Positions 46,089 through 59,400 of a stretch of DNA of 64,000 nt are shown piece by piece. Source of the DNA: Hirudo medicinalis (Eukaryota > Annelida > Clitellata > Hirudinida > Hirudinidae). The notes below the pieces were generated by a model, which was not told the DNA's origin, searched no databases, and saw nothing but the letters and a program-made list of their open reading frames with translations. Where the stretch lies: assembly GCA_011800805.1 (NCBI GenBank), contig MPNW01000078.1, forward strand, positions 119,972 to 183,971. The letters are read 5' to 3'. Position numbers and translations under genes: made by a program. Every line of letters begins with the position of its first letter. The first letter of the stretch is position 1.

Positions 46089-49000
46089 ATGCGTTTGAAA
46101 TCATTTGCGACAACCTGGATTCGCCGAAGTTTGAGTCGGCAGTTGGAGCCAGTGAAGATGATTTGGTGTTTTTGTCTGAACTTCTCAACAGTTCTGTCGT
46201 CTATGGACTCGTTCAGGTTTTGATATTAATTCGATTTAAAATATTTTTTTTCTAAGGATGTTTTAAGAAATCATGTTGATTTTATGTCAAATGGTTCGAG
46301 TTTGCTGTCATTTCATTGAAACTGAATGTTGTTCCTACACAAGGGATAATAATAATCAGATGAATAAATCAACAAATTAAGGAATAATCTCTTGGTGATC
46401 TCCTTGGTTAATTTCATTTGTTAACAATAATAAGTCCATCAATAAATATTCATTAATTGATCCATTATTAAACCAACCAACCAGGCTCACGAAGTTCTGG
46501 AGGAGGAGCAAGATCAGCCAACAAGTTGCGACAACATCGACCTTCTCAGAGTTTTAACGGAGGACTTGGCAGTACTCGCCATGAAGAACCAACATGCCAA
46601 AGAACTTTACGCCATCCTCAGAGATCGTCATTTCAAGGTTTGAATATTTAAAATGGCAAATTAATGTTAATGATAATAAATGTATTAATTAGTAGACTTT
46701 AACTTTGTTTGCAATGATATAATAATAACATTATAAAGTAATATTTGATTTAGATTGAACTGAATTTTAAGTCAATGCAGCTGCTTGATAGGTGTAGCCA
46801 CAGGAGGCAAGGGGGTCCCTTCCCCTGTCAGTTTGCCCCTTGATATTTGGTTAAATCTTTATAATTCATAATCAATAAGATTCCATAAATAATTTATTGA
46901 TCATAATACAGCTCCAATAAATTAGAAAAGCTTTCAGCATTAGAGTTTATTGCATATTATAAGTTTCGATAACCTAATCACAAGTGTCTTTGCTTTCTTT
47001 GTGTGTCTTTATTGTGAAATTATTTGTTTGCAGCCAATCCACCGGTGCTATACTTTACTGTTGTAATATTTATGTGCACATACAACAATCCACCGGTGCT
47101 ATACTTTACTGTTGTAATATTTATGTGCACATACAACAATCCACTGGTGCTATACTTTACTGTTGTAATATTTATGTGCACATACAACAATCCACCGGTG
47201 CTATACTTTACTGTTGTAATATTTATGTGCACATACAACAATTTGCTCCCCCTTCGACCTATTTTAAATCCCGGCTAATGCCGAAGCCGACGTCGATACG
47301 CGATGTATTTTTCGTATTAACTCGTTCAGACTTCACAACATCAGTTGCCCGCCTTCAAAACATTTAACCTTTTAACCTCAAATTTCTGTCTCGTGCAACG
47401 TCGCAGAATGTGACGCAACAATAATTAAATGAAAACGATGTCTCGATAAAATGGATTTTATTGAAATAAAATTGTTCCTTTAGCTTAACAAATGTTCGTT
47501 TAATAGCAAGGTTGCATAACAGCACTCGATCGCTCGATCGCATAATCACTTGATATCTCACAACAACTCTTGCACTGCAATTGAAGTTAAGCATTTAGCC
47601 ACACAAACTTGTTGTGATTTCACTTAATTAACCATGCATTGTGTTAAATTATGTTAATTACTTTAAAATTATGTTTGGCTAATATTGGAAAGTTCGAAGG
47701 TTGTTCAACCTTTTTTTGATTTCTTAATCAATTCAATTCATAGAACCAGATAAGCTTAAGAGGTGTCGTAAAATCTGTGATTTGTGATTATTATTAATAT
47801 TATTGGTGTTGTTGTTATTGTTAATAATCATCGTCATCATCGTCGTCAATGTTATTGTTTGACAATATTCAATCACTCAGTCATAAATATTATTTCACTG
47901 GCTTGAAATGATGATGATGATGATGATGACGACGATACTACGCATTAACAGATTTATACTACTCTTTCATCATTCAGAGTTATTTATTATAAGCTAAATG
48001 TCATAACAATGCATTGCTTTGTTGGAACGAAGTGTTTCTGTGCAGACGGAAATATTTCTCAATGCCTTCTCTTTCGTGGTCAGAACAAACCTTTTGGCAG
48101 AAATGCATGCAATTTCAAAGCATCGCTGGAATCATTCAAAACATTTTGATCAAAGCCTCGATTAAAAATCTTCATCCATTTAAGAATTAGCATTTAGGTT
48201 TTATCACTTTGAAGTTATCAGAAAAATAAACTTTCTTGGTTAAAGTACGAAGTAATGTAATAAGCATGTAACCAATGTGCATGTTACCAATGCATGTGCG
48301 CATTTGAAAATAAAACTAGTCGACTGATTTTTTTAAAATATTTGATCATCTTTATTAACCTGGACAGTGCAAATTACTCAAGTAAATTCAAAAGTGAGAG
48401 TAATTAACATTTTACTAACAATAAATGAACGTCTAACAGTAGAATAAAAAGATATTTGTTCGTAGGCCGTCATAGAAGTCCACGACGACGTCGCCTCGAA
48501 GAACTTCGAAGCTCTGCCGGACATATTCCCCGTCGCCACTGTCCAACCTCAAATCTTTCCCATCCAAACTACAGACGCCATCAGAATGGTGGGAATCAGA
48601 AAAAATCCAGACGAATCATTGGTTAGAATTTGTTTCATTTCAAAGGAGGAAGTTTGTAACTATAAAATTACATTAAATATACAATTACACTAAATGTATA
48701 ATTACATGAAATGCATAATTACATTAAATACGTAATTACATTAAATTACAAACAATTACAATCAATTAGAAGCAATTAACATTACTTAATTATAATTACA
48801 ATCACGAGTGAGTGTTCGACTGATTACGATCATCCGAACATCTCCTTCATTTGCTTTCCCAAAATGATTCATTTTTTGATGCTGGATTTAGAAACTTATG
48901 AAAATTATTTATTATTTCATTTATTCGTTTATTTACTTTCACGTCATTCTAAGCAGACCCTTCACCTTTGTTTGTAATTATGCAACTTTTAATGTCGCCG

Positions 49001-49466
49001 TAAATACAGAGACCATTTCTTGTTATTTGTTGTAAACGAACAAATGTTGTGAATTAGTGAATAATTAATTAATCACAATGAAATTCATGTTTGCACGACT
49101 CATCAACATTTTAATCGATGCCAGGGAATCACTGTGAGAAGTGAGGAGAACGGCCTCGTTGTCGCAAGGATTCTGGCAGGAAACATGATCGACAAACAAG
49201 GTTCATTAATTCATAATTCATTACTCATTAATATTCATCAAGAAATTAATAATTTCCCACGAGAATTTAAATACTTGTTCGTAATGATTTATACCAACTT
49301 AGAATGATAAATTTAATTTTATGAGTCACCTTCTCCAAATTTTTATTTTCATCATTGTTGTCAAAGTCAGTGTCATCATCGTTTTCATCACCACCGCCAT
49401 CAACCACCATATTCATCATCAACAACAACATGATCATTAAAACACCATCACTATCATCGTCGTCGT

Positions 49467-49497
<31 letters not shown>

Positions 49498-52491
49498 TTC
49501 ACCATCACTATCATCATCAACATCATCTCCAGCACTTTCTAACATTTTCATCCCTCCAAGGTCTCCTGCACGTAGGCGACATCATCAAGGAGATCAACGG
49601 GCAGGAGGTGACATCACCTGAGCACATGAATGAACTCCTCAAAAAGTCTAATGGCAACATCACCATGAAGATTCTTCCGACCAACGAGGATTACACCTCA
49701 TCCTCACAGGTGAGAGCGTGACATCGAAGCTCCTATAGCAGTTTAATGTGATTCAATTAACAATGATACAATGTATATCGTAGTAATAGATATAAGATTA
49801 GTAATAATAATAATACACAAGTCGATCAATCGACCGAAGCAAGCTCCTGGAAGCCTAGCTATCATTAGCCTGGTTAATGCTGGCTAAGAATTATGATGAC
49901 TTTCATCCATTTCTGCAGGTATTCTTGAAGGCCCATTTTGATTACGACCCCAAGAGGGACAACCTCATACCGTGCAGGGATGCGGGCCTGCCATTTAAAG
50001 CAGGGGACATACTCAGGGTAGTCAACAAGGATGATAATAGTTGGTGGCAGGTTAGTGGAATGGTAACAATTAATAATAATAATTCTAATAATAATATTTA
50101 ATATTAATAATATTAATAAATATTAATTAACTATCACTTTAACAAGAAGGAAAGTATTATTTATCAAATTGCAAATTTAAAAATAATTATAAGTTAAACT
50201 AAAGTTAAATGGTTCTGTTTAAATAAGGATTATTATTACACAATTTATCTTCTCCTTTAACAACTACCTTTTTAAGAACTACTGCAACCACCCCTAGAAC
50301 CCTAGTTTTGAACGCCTGAATTCCCGATAGCAAATATTTTCAATCACTTCCAGGCCACCAAGGTTGGGGATGAGTCTTCTTCTGGTTTGATTCCATCCTT
50401 CCAACTGGAGGAAAAGAGGAAGGCGTTCGTGAGGCCAGAATTCGATTACACGCACAATTCACGTGAGTATCATTATCACAACGTAAGTCAAGTCAATTCG
50501 TTATTGCGTTTATCTCCACGGCAGTACACTGTGGCCGTTACCATCGTACGAGCAACTATTATGTAACATCATAATATTTTCATCCATTCTATTTCATTTG
50601 TCAGTTCTTTGTGGCATAATAACAAAAAAGAAGAAAAAGATGATGTACCAGTCCAAGCAAAGCACAGGTTTCATCTTATGGATTGTGCACTATAATTACA
50701 TAATACAATTAGCATATTAATATTTATAAATAACTTTCTAGCCATACAATTCATTATGCCCGTTTAATACTAATATTAATAAATAATACATTAACACTGC
50801 AATTCGTATTTGTATTTAGCCAATCTTATGAGTGCCTTTTGTATCCGAATGGGATGTGAAGGCACTTTTCAATCGATCTACCGTTTATATAGCACCCCTA
50901 CCCGAGGGCGCTCCCTGGCGGTGCAGGCTGGGTTGCGAACACGACGCATTACGACTGTTGCTATTACGACCGTATGAAGTAACGTAACCCATTCGGCCAA
51001 CCTGCACCTGCAATATTCCGACATAACGTAGCTTAGACGTTGCATCGATGATAATCACCTGCAATATAAAATGATAAGGTAAACCAAATTGATGTTAAAG
51101 GTTTTTATTCAGATAATTAGAAACTTATTCCATTGTGGTCAACAATTGGAGTTACTATACAACTGTTAATTGGAGATTATTTACTTTAAACTCTTACGAT
51201 TAAACAATTATTATGGACACAGAATTTGACAGAAGGGAATTGGCCATTTATGAGGAGGTAGCTAGGATGCCCCCATTCCAGAGGAAGACATTGGTGCTCG
51301 TTGGGGCTCAGGGCGTTGGACGGAGGACATTCAAGCAGCGATTAATCAAAGCCGATCCAGAAAGATTCGGATCAGTGCTCCCACGTACCTTTTTTCTTAC
51401 ATTCTTCCACTTGCTTTTTTCTGGAGAACACATGTTCTTCATATCCTAGTTTATTTTAGTAATCTATAAATTATTTGAGATTTAGTAATTGCTACCTTAA
51501 TCATCACCCAAACACATATTTTTCATTTTCCTCAATACATTTTCAAATGCTGAATATCAACAATCTTTATCTCCAAAAGACACCAACAGTCCTCTTGACC
51601 CAGGGGAAGACAATGGAGAGATTTACTGGCATGTCACGACCGACGAGATGATACAAGATATAACAAGCAACAAATTTATAGAATACGGAGAGTTCGATGG
51701 CTACTATTATGGCATCAAACTAGAAACTGTCAGGCAGTGCATGAGGGCTGGGATGATGTGCATACTTGATATTAGCCCTCAAGTGAGAAGCTGGTTTCAC
51801 TGTTTAAACACAAAATGGTCCAAGATTAATCAAAATTCATAAATTGCATTGAAGCAATGCAATGAAGTTTTAGCACAGAGGTCATATTACGTTCATGATG
51901 AAATGTCACATACCTCTTAAACAAAAGCAGAATTTTATTTAATTTTTTGGGCAAGGTTGTTCAGACGATATTACTAGCATCCACATTAACCAATGATGCA
52001 AGTCACTTTTACCCATATTAGCCATCTATTATTTGCCTTTCACTTGCATTTGCAGGCAATTAAAACAGTAAAAACTGCAGAATTCATGCCCTATGTGGTC
52101 TTCATTGCCTCACCTGAAGTGGAAATACAACGTAACATGTACGAGTGGGCCAGAATGCAGAGGAAAACAGAAAAATTCAAAACGGTGAGTCGGCTCTTAA
52201 CCGCATTGTTGCACTACCCCTCACCACCACAATTCACCGTCACTGCACCACCCTAGGGCAATGGCAACGGTATCGATAAGTTTGCTGTTAACAAACGTAT
52301 ACTTGATATTTAAGGAAGGAGACTTCAGGGCCACTTATGATGAGAGTACCAGGATCGAGAGGCAATACAAACATTATTTCGACCTGACCATACTTAACGA
52401 CAACTTCGACGAGGCCTACAACAAACTCAGGAGAGCTATTGAAATGCTTAGCACGGAACCGCAGTGGGTTCCGATATCGTGGGTCTACTGA
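46089..52491 (+). CDS. p55-type MAGUK, PALS2/MPP2/MPP6-like
   Basis: Membrane scaffold of cell junctions. Exons: 46089-46216 and 46495-46637 (two L27 domains), 48466-48621, 49125-49200 and 49561-49709 (PDZ, GITVRSEENGLVVARILAG then LLHVGDIIKEINGQ), 49919-50050 and 50354-50462 (SH3, AHFDYDPKRDNLIPCRDAG), 50605-50667 (Hook, KKKKKMMYQSK), 51223-51386 (guanylate-kinase P-loop LVLVGAQGVGRR), 51580-51782, 52056-52184 and 52315-52491 (ends PQWVPISWVY). Phases fit throughout. The Hook region and C-terminus point to the MPP2/PALS2 branch. The first codons (one or more small exons) were not found: exon 46089 starts out of phase with any nearby Met. AATAAA lies at 52811. A 51-bp minisatellite and a SINE sit in its introns. 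Confidence 0.9.
46797..46865. mobile_element. Fragment related to the hAT-like MITE
   Basis: CAGGAGGC, GGGGGTCCC and CCCCTTGATATTTGGTTA align with CAGGGACGCC, the GC-rich middle and CCCCTTGACTTTTGGCTA of the complete MITE at 10332-10453. The second end is not seen. Confidence 0.45.
47037..47242. repeat. 51-bp tandem repeat, four copies
   Basis: Four near-identical 51-bp units (starts at about 47037, 47088, 47139, 47190) beginning AATCCACCGGTGCTATACTT. Because 51 is a multiple of three, several frames stay open, which gives repetitive ORFs on both strands. It is intronic in the MAGUK gene. Confidence 0.95.
49360..49545. repeat. ATC-type trinucleotide arrays
   Basis: ATC/GTC/ACC units in the intron that splits the MAGUK PDZ, at the same PDZ position where CASK carries such an array. 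Confidence 0.8.
50860..51006 (-). mobile_element. tRNA-derived SINE, copy 5
   Basis: On the minus strand it reads TGCAGGTTGGCCGAATGGGT (box A), GTGTTCGCAACCCAGCC (box B), GCCAGGGAGCGCCCTCGGGT, then GTGCTATATAAACGG. Well preserved at the 5' part. In a MAGUK intron. Confidence 0.8.
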
Positions 52492-53460
52492 ACGACCGGT
52501 CCGCCTCGAGCACGTCGAAACTCTCGATCGGATGATTTTGAGAAATTAATAACATGTGCCATGACCTTAAGATTTTTTACTAGTCAAAAAGATTTAAAAA
52601 GCCCAACTCTTAGGTTGCATCTTCAAACCAAATGTCGCGCTCGACACGTTTCAAAATAGTTATTGCTCTCTTCAGTCCAAACGCCAAATTTCCAATTTCC
52701 CTCGGCCTACAGGTTAAGGGCCCGTAACCGCGAAAGTGACAAGGCGTCGATACCCTCTCCGGTCCTTCGATTATATTGCAAAATAAGTCTTGTTAAATCA
52801 CTATAGGTTAAATAAAACCTGGCGCGACGGGTCAAAAGATTTCAACGACTGCATAAGACTATAGAAACTTTATTTTCATAGAAGTTCTGACCGTAGTGAG
52901 ATATTTGTCGAGAAAGTGCAGCGGCATTTCTATAAATCCGAAAGCGCAGATCCGAAGCAGATGAAAAGGCACAAATTCGAGAACGTTTGTAAGTAAGGTG
53001 CAAATAATTTCCATCAACTTTATTGATGAATTGAGAAACTTGAAGTCTCCACAAGTATTTATGTGCCTAATTCAGCTGATAATGGTGACAATGACAAATA
53101 TATATATCCATCTACATAGAGACTACAGCAGGCTCCACCCACCTTTGTTAGGAAGCATAGTCAACTTCTAAGTAATCAACACTTCTGAGAACAAAAAGTC
53201 ATCCAGATTGTAAAAGAAGAAAAATTGGAAATAATTGGTTTGATTAAATAGGAGCTTCAAAGATAATAATACACAAAAAAGCAGGGGAACTTTTGCAACC
53301 ACGCAAGGCAAACTAATATTTCCAAGGCACTAATTTCATTTGAAAGCGCTGGCTTTTTTAAATTATAAAAGCACCCTTTGCATTAGCACTGCCCGCTCCG
53401 AGTGACGTAAAAACGTATGCCGAATAAATAGATATCCTCCGAAGCTAAGAAGACAAGGAA
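52492..53460. other. Convergent 3' regions of the MAGUK and fibrillin genes
   Basis: Tail-to-tail stretch. AATAAA on the plus strand at 52811 fits the MAGUK, and AATAAA on the minus strand at 53019-53024 fits fibrillin. No coding signal is recognised. Confidence 0.5.
52811..52816 (+). terminator. Poly(A) signal of the MAGUK gene
   Basis: AATAAA 320 bp after the stop codon. Confidence 0.5.
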
Positions 53461-56400
53461 TCAGATTAGTAATACTTTGAAAGGCACTGAGAAAGTCACG
53501 AAGAAGTTACGAGATGAATCGACCTCGGCGTCGGGGCTCGGACGGTCGACGGGTACGTAACAGTCGATCTTGCCCGCTAGGATACCCTCGTACTCCATCA
53601 TCTTCCCCGAGGACACGAGGCTCCAAGTGCTGGTTCCATTTTCGTGTTTGTACTCTTCTAGTCTGAGGAGACCGTCCACTTTGTCGAAGTCAACGATTCG
53701 GTCGGTTCCCGTAGACTCGTTCCTTGCACTGGATTTGCAAAGCTCTGAATTTTTAAATTTGTTCGAAGTGGAAAGGAAGGAGAAGAGAACGAGATCTTGG
53801 TCCTTGATCTTTTTTCTGTTCACGTAAATCACCATGGTGGAGTGGTTGTCCTTGGAATTGAGGTGGTTCTGCAAGAGTCTTACGACTGTCCAGCGACCAC
53901 TTACCGCGTACAGGTTATCCGGATCGGAATCGTCGTAACGTTTTACGTTTTCTTCGGCCGGGTTCAGCATCAGTTCTGAATGAAAAAAAGTCGTTTGTAG
54001 AAAAATTGCCAGTTGGTGAATATTACAATTATCACTTCCTAGCCAATCAATGAGAAGGTATTTCAAATCTTTGTAAGCAATGCAAAGTAGACACGCCCGG
54101 GCTACTCAATCCTCTAACCTTTGTAAGAGAGTTGTTTGATCCTTTCAAATTCATCATCTTTAGTGCTTGTGTCATTCTTGAGCTTTCCAACTGTTATGAG
54201 ACCCAACCCAGGCATCTAAGACATAAGTTGCATTACAATATTTTCTTTAAACCTTTAAAAGCATTCATTCGCAACTCAAAAGTCGTGCGCATGCTGCCAA
54301 GCTTAAAGTGGATACTCGTACGGGTTGTATGTTTTTCTTTCACAGGATCAACACAATTTCTTTATGACGTTAATCGCTATCGACGATTGCCATCGTGTTT
54401 ATGAATTATCATTATCAATTATCTCATTAATTAACACATAACTTGTATTAATAACACATAACTAGTACTTCGTCTGCACTCCTCCTGATACGTCGACCTC
54501 TCTTGACGAGCAGTTCGTTGGGATATCCGTCGTTTTGCACGCACGAAACGCACTTCTCGGAGGCAGGCGTTCGGTGGGTCTCCGAACTCGGAACGTGGGG
54601 GAGGTTCTTGAGAGGAGTCGTCGGTGTCATCGACCCGGTCGACACGCAATGACTGTTTAATGCATAACAATTTGACGTCATTTAAAACAACACCAGATTG
54701 TAATGAATAAGTCAGAAATTAGAGCAATAGATTAAAGAAAAAAAATTAAATACTGAAGCCAGCATACTCAGTTCCAGCCTTTGAGAATCCTTGAGGACAA
54801 GTGCACATGGAGCCAAGCTGTGTTGAAGTACAACTGTAAGAGCAGCTAGAGCCTGCACATCCTCCTCCAATAAGGGCTTCACAAGACATTTATAATTCTT
54901 GAAATATTATCGATAATAAATATTGATTATTATGTTTTAGATAACAGTTTAAGGTTGTAGTTGATGCTAAACAAATAATAGCTTAACCGTAGCCCATGAT
55001 TTTATCAGAAAGATAGAAGCAAGATACCAATGCAGGTGAGAGTATTCTCATTGAATATGAATCCAGGTGCACAGATGCACTTGAAGGTTCCTACTGCATT
55101 CTGACACATGGCATCACCACAAACTCCAGGTTGCAAGCATTCATTGTCATCTGCAGTTTGCATTTTTTCATTGATAGTTGGTTGTGATGTTGGCAGGGTA
55201 ATTAACAATCATCCAAGATGATAATAGTGGAAGAAATAGTAACAGTAACTCTGAGGAACTGACCGATGCACTGGTTCCAGAAGTAAGGTTTGAATCCAAC
55301 AGGGCAGTTGCACCTGGGTCCTGAGGGAGTCCTGGTGCATCCAAACTGACAGCTGACTTCTTCTCCGCACTCGCTCAAAGATCCGACAATCTGATTGCTT
55401 TTCTTCTGGCAGATGTTGTCCGACATGTCATAGCCATGGGGACACCTGCACTCGTACGAACCTGTTTGTTGGAGCACGTCGATGGTGGAGCACAAGGGGA
55501 TGGTTGCTGAGAACATTCATCCACATCTTCAAAGATAATTGATCAATTAATTAATCAATCAATCGCTGTTGCAAGTTGAATAAAAGTCATTTTAAGAACC
55601 ATCAATCACCAAAGATTATTGTTTTCTTTATGAATAAATTAATATATTTTCTACAATATATCCTCAGTGCCATCGATAAGATGGCTGAAAATGTAACAAC
55701 ATGGTAGCAAAGCAAAATTGAAGATTATGAAGCAGGTTAAGCAGACATCATCTTACCAATGCATTGGCCTCCCTGTTTGAACATGCCTTCCTTGCACATG
55801 CACTCGAAACCACCCAACGTGTTCAGACATTTGTTCCTACCACAGCTGTGTCTCAGACTGGAGCATTCATCCACGTCCCTGATGCAACCACATTCTTGTG
55901 TGTTAAGCAATAAAAATAATCCAGAAATATTCTTAGAAATACTGCCTATGATTTTATCTATAAAGAGACTTGCAATGACTAACTTTTAACCAAACAACTA
56001 TAACGAAATAACATTATAACAATGGCAGGTTGGCGTTTCTGCGTGCGGCGATGGCAACGGTCGTGTTCACAACCCAGCCTGTACCACTAGGGAGCACATC
56101 CTATTCAGATATATAAGGCACTCAAAAAATTGGATAAATATAAGAATGCCCTAACAAGCATTGGAGTTCATTCAGACTGAGAACGTATCCGTCGGGGCAA
56201 GAGCAGACGAAGCTGCCCAATGTATTGAGGCACTCGAACTGACACAATTTGGTGGCATTGCATTCGTTGACGTCCTCGCACTTGGTCTTCTTGTCATCCA
56301 ATCGGAACCCGGCATCGCAGGAGCACCTATAAGAGCCGACCGTATTGATGCACTCTCCGTTGCCGCACAAGTCCGGCGTGATCTCGCACTCGTCAATGTC

Positions 56401-59400
56401 TGCACGTGTTTTTATGATGTCGTGAACACGTAAGATAAATTTGAATGCATAAAAATTATTCATCGCAAAAAATTATCTAAGTTAAATTAAATTATTAAAC
56501 TAATGGTGTCATCAAAATCAAGATAATAAATGATAATAAACTCAAACATGTCAACCTTCAACAAAAAGCAAAACCTAACCATTTCCATCCGAATCAAATC
56601 CAGGTCCGTGCGGACATAATTTCTTGTGCTGGACTGTTTCAAACAAGATGACATCGATGATAGATATAAGGAGCACTTACTTGATAAAATAGATATGATT
56701 GGTTATTGACTGAACTTCATTGGTTCGATTCCAAATAATGTTCGCCGTTGTTTAAAATTTACCGAGTAAATGAATACATTGATTATACGATTATACAATA
56801 ATAACGACAACGACAGTGATGATGACAACAAAAATAATAACTTAGGGTTTTGATTGAATGAATCCTCTCATTGCGATTGTTTTATGGTAGAGAAAATAAA
56901 TGATTTTAAAAATATTAATAATAATAATAATAATAATAATAACCTGACTTGGGTCTTGAGCACCTCTTACAATCATCACCCCATGCCACACCAGCTCCAC
57001 AGCAGCACTGAGAGATGGTCGACAGGTTCCTGTGAGACTCGCCCGACTTCGGAGGACACCTGCCCGTCTGGAAGCTGGAGATGCAGGCACCCATTCGGAC
57101 GTCTGTTTAAATTATTTTTATCATACAAAATGTAGTTACATTATTATATTGTTACTATTAATATGACTGCAAGATTCAGACAGTTTGTAAGATGATGATG
57201 ATGGACGATAATGATTAATACAGTACAAGGCCATTAAGCCGCAGTGATCGGGGTTCAAATCGCTTGCCCGCACCTTAAGTGGTCCGCGGCTTAAATTTTT
57301 ATCGATAATGCGTATTTGACATGTAAACGAAATAAATACACATATAAATTATAAGCACTTTTATTACATTAACAATGTAATAAAAATTTTAATACATTTT
57401 TCTTTCAAAACAAATTTTATTTTTTAGAAAAATATGAAGTGATATCAGCTTGCTTCTTGGTCTTTGAAGCTTTCATCTTGGCATCTCTTATGAGAGACTT
57501 CAACTGCAGTGTCTTTACTTTGTTCCCCACACTCGTAGTATTCTAAGGCAACTTCCAGTCCTTTAACTGCATCATCAGCAGTTCTAGTTGGAGGTACTGG
57601 GATTGGATCTTCTTTTTCTTCTACTTCTTCTTGGTTGTTTTCCTTGGCTAAAATGGAGGATGCTACTGGGACGTCATCATCAAGCTGATCAAGAAATGCT
57701 TTTAATTTGTTTTCATCCTTGATCCATCTGCGAACTGTTGAGTCAGGTACACCTAAATCTCTTTAGTGCAGGTTTCGTATTCTTTCGATGGCATCAAGCT
57801 TTTACTATTATATGAAGCGTGTTTACGTTTACTACTCGTGGCGGTTTTTTTTTCATTTAGGTTTATTTAGATCTCAAGAAGATTAATTACTAAACATTTC
57901 AACTGAAATGTAATTTTTTTAGTAACAATGTAGTTCATTATATGTTTATTTTTGGTTTTTATTTTATTGCCAGCTACTTCTGTAATTCCAAAATATTTCT
58001 TTCAAAAAAATTTGAATTACAATTTAAGTGAATCGATTGACTATGCCTCATTTATGACCAATTTGTGGCATTTTTTGTCTATGAGTGAATAAAAATTTGG
58101 ATCCAAGGTTTTTCTGTGGCTTAAGCGAATTCACGGATTAATGGTCCACGGCTTAATGGCCCCATACTGTAATAATAATCCTATAGTTAAGTAACCTAAA
58201 CTTTAGGTAGTAACAAAAACAATGTCGCTAGTACTAATCAGCTAACAATACACAAAGTAATTGCTTTATAGATATGATTATGTAGTATAAATATAGCATT
58301 AGTAATGATTACAGCTCCTCACTAATAAATACAAGTAACAGCTGAAAGAGATTTTAGAATCGTGCCTACCAAGGCAATGTTTAAGGTCAGTTGATTCTTT
58401 GTAACCATCGGGACAGGTGCAGTGGTACGAGCCGGGCGTGTTTACACAGTCGCCGGGTTTGCATAGGGTCGGGTCATTCGAGCATTCATCTATATCTGTC
58501 AATTTTTTAATCATATTCATAACAATTAACATAATTATCAACTGAAGATCCTAAGGATAATGTGACTTAACAACATCACAGATGCGTAACACCATTTAAT
58601 AATATTAATCAATTACTCTTCAATCATTTCATTTTCATAACTGTAACTCTGCAAGTAATGCTTATTTTTGTTACAATTTATACTAATTTATAAAACAGAA
58701 CTTTAACATAAAAATATCATCGGAGAATCAGTTGCAAGAGATGTAACATGATTTTGATAAATTCTAACCTCTGCACTCCAATCCAAACTCTTCGTAACCA
58801 GGATGACAGGTGCACACGAACGAACCTACAGTGTTCTTGCAAGCCTCCTTGCAGTTGTGCTGACCAGTTGCACACTCGTCGATGTCTGTGAATGCAATTG
58901 AACGTGCTCATTCGAGAGGGATAGAAATAAGATGATCGACTGTGGTCCTCTCGGTTGAGTTTGTGCATCATAAATAATAATATTTATGGTGCTTTATTCA
59001 TTCATTAACCTTATTGCATCTATAATCCACAAATAACAACAAGTTGCAACCAACCAAACATCAGCATGTTAATAATTACAACAAACCTTTGCAGTGCCTC
59101 ATGTCATGAGCCAGCTGAAATCCTTTTGGACACATGCATTGGAAACTACCAGGTGTGTTTTGGCACCTGAAGGCACACAAGTTGGTTTGTTCCAGACACT
59201 CATTTATGTCTGAAAGTAAGCATCACCACGTCTAGTGCTGGGCAGATGTTTAAATACAATGGAATTGAGATACATTGAAGAACATCAAGCAATTACAAAT
59301 TTAATACAATTATTATACAATTATTCAATAAATTATATCCACAACTTTATATATTTTTATTAAGCAACGTAACTTAAACAAATATAAACTTAAAAATAAC

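Noticed and set aside
46984..47367. Repetitive ORFs on both strands
   Set aside because: Produced by a 51-bp tandem repeat whose length is a multiple of three.
56161..56433. Plus-strand ORF opposite fibrillin EGF domains
   Set aside because: The minus strand codes two clear cbEGF domains at the same place.
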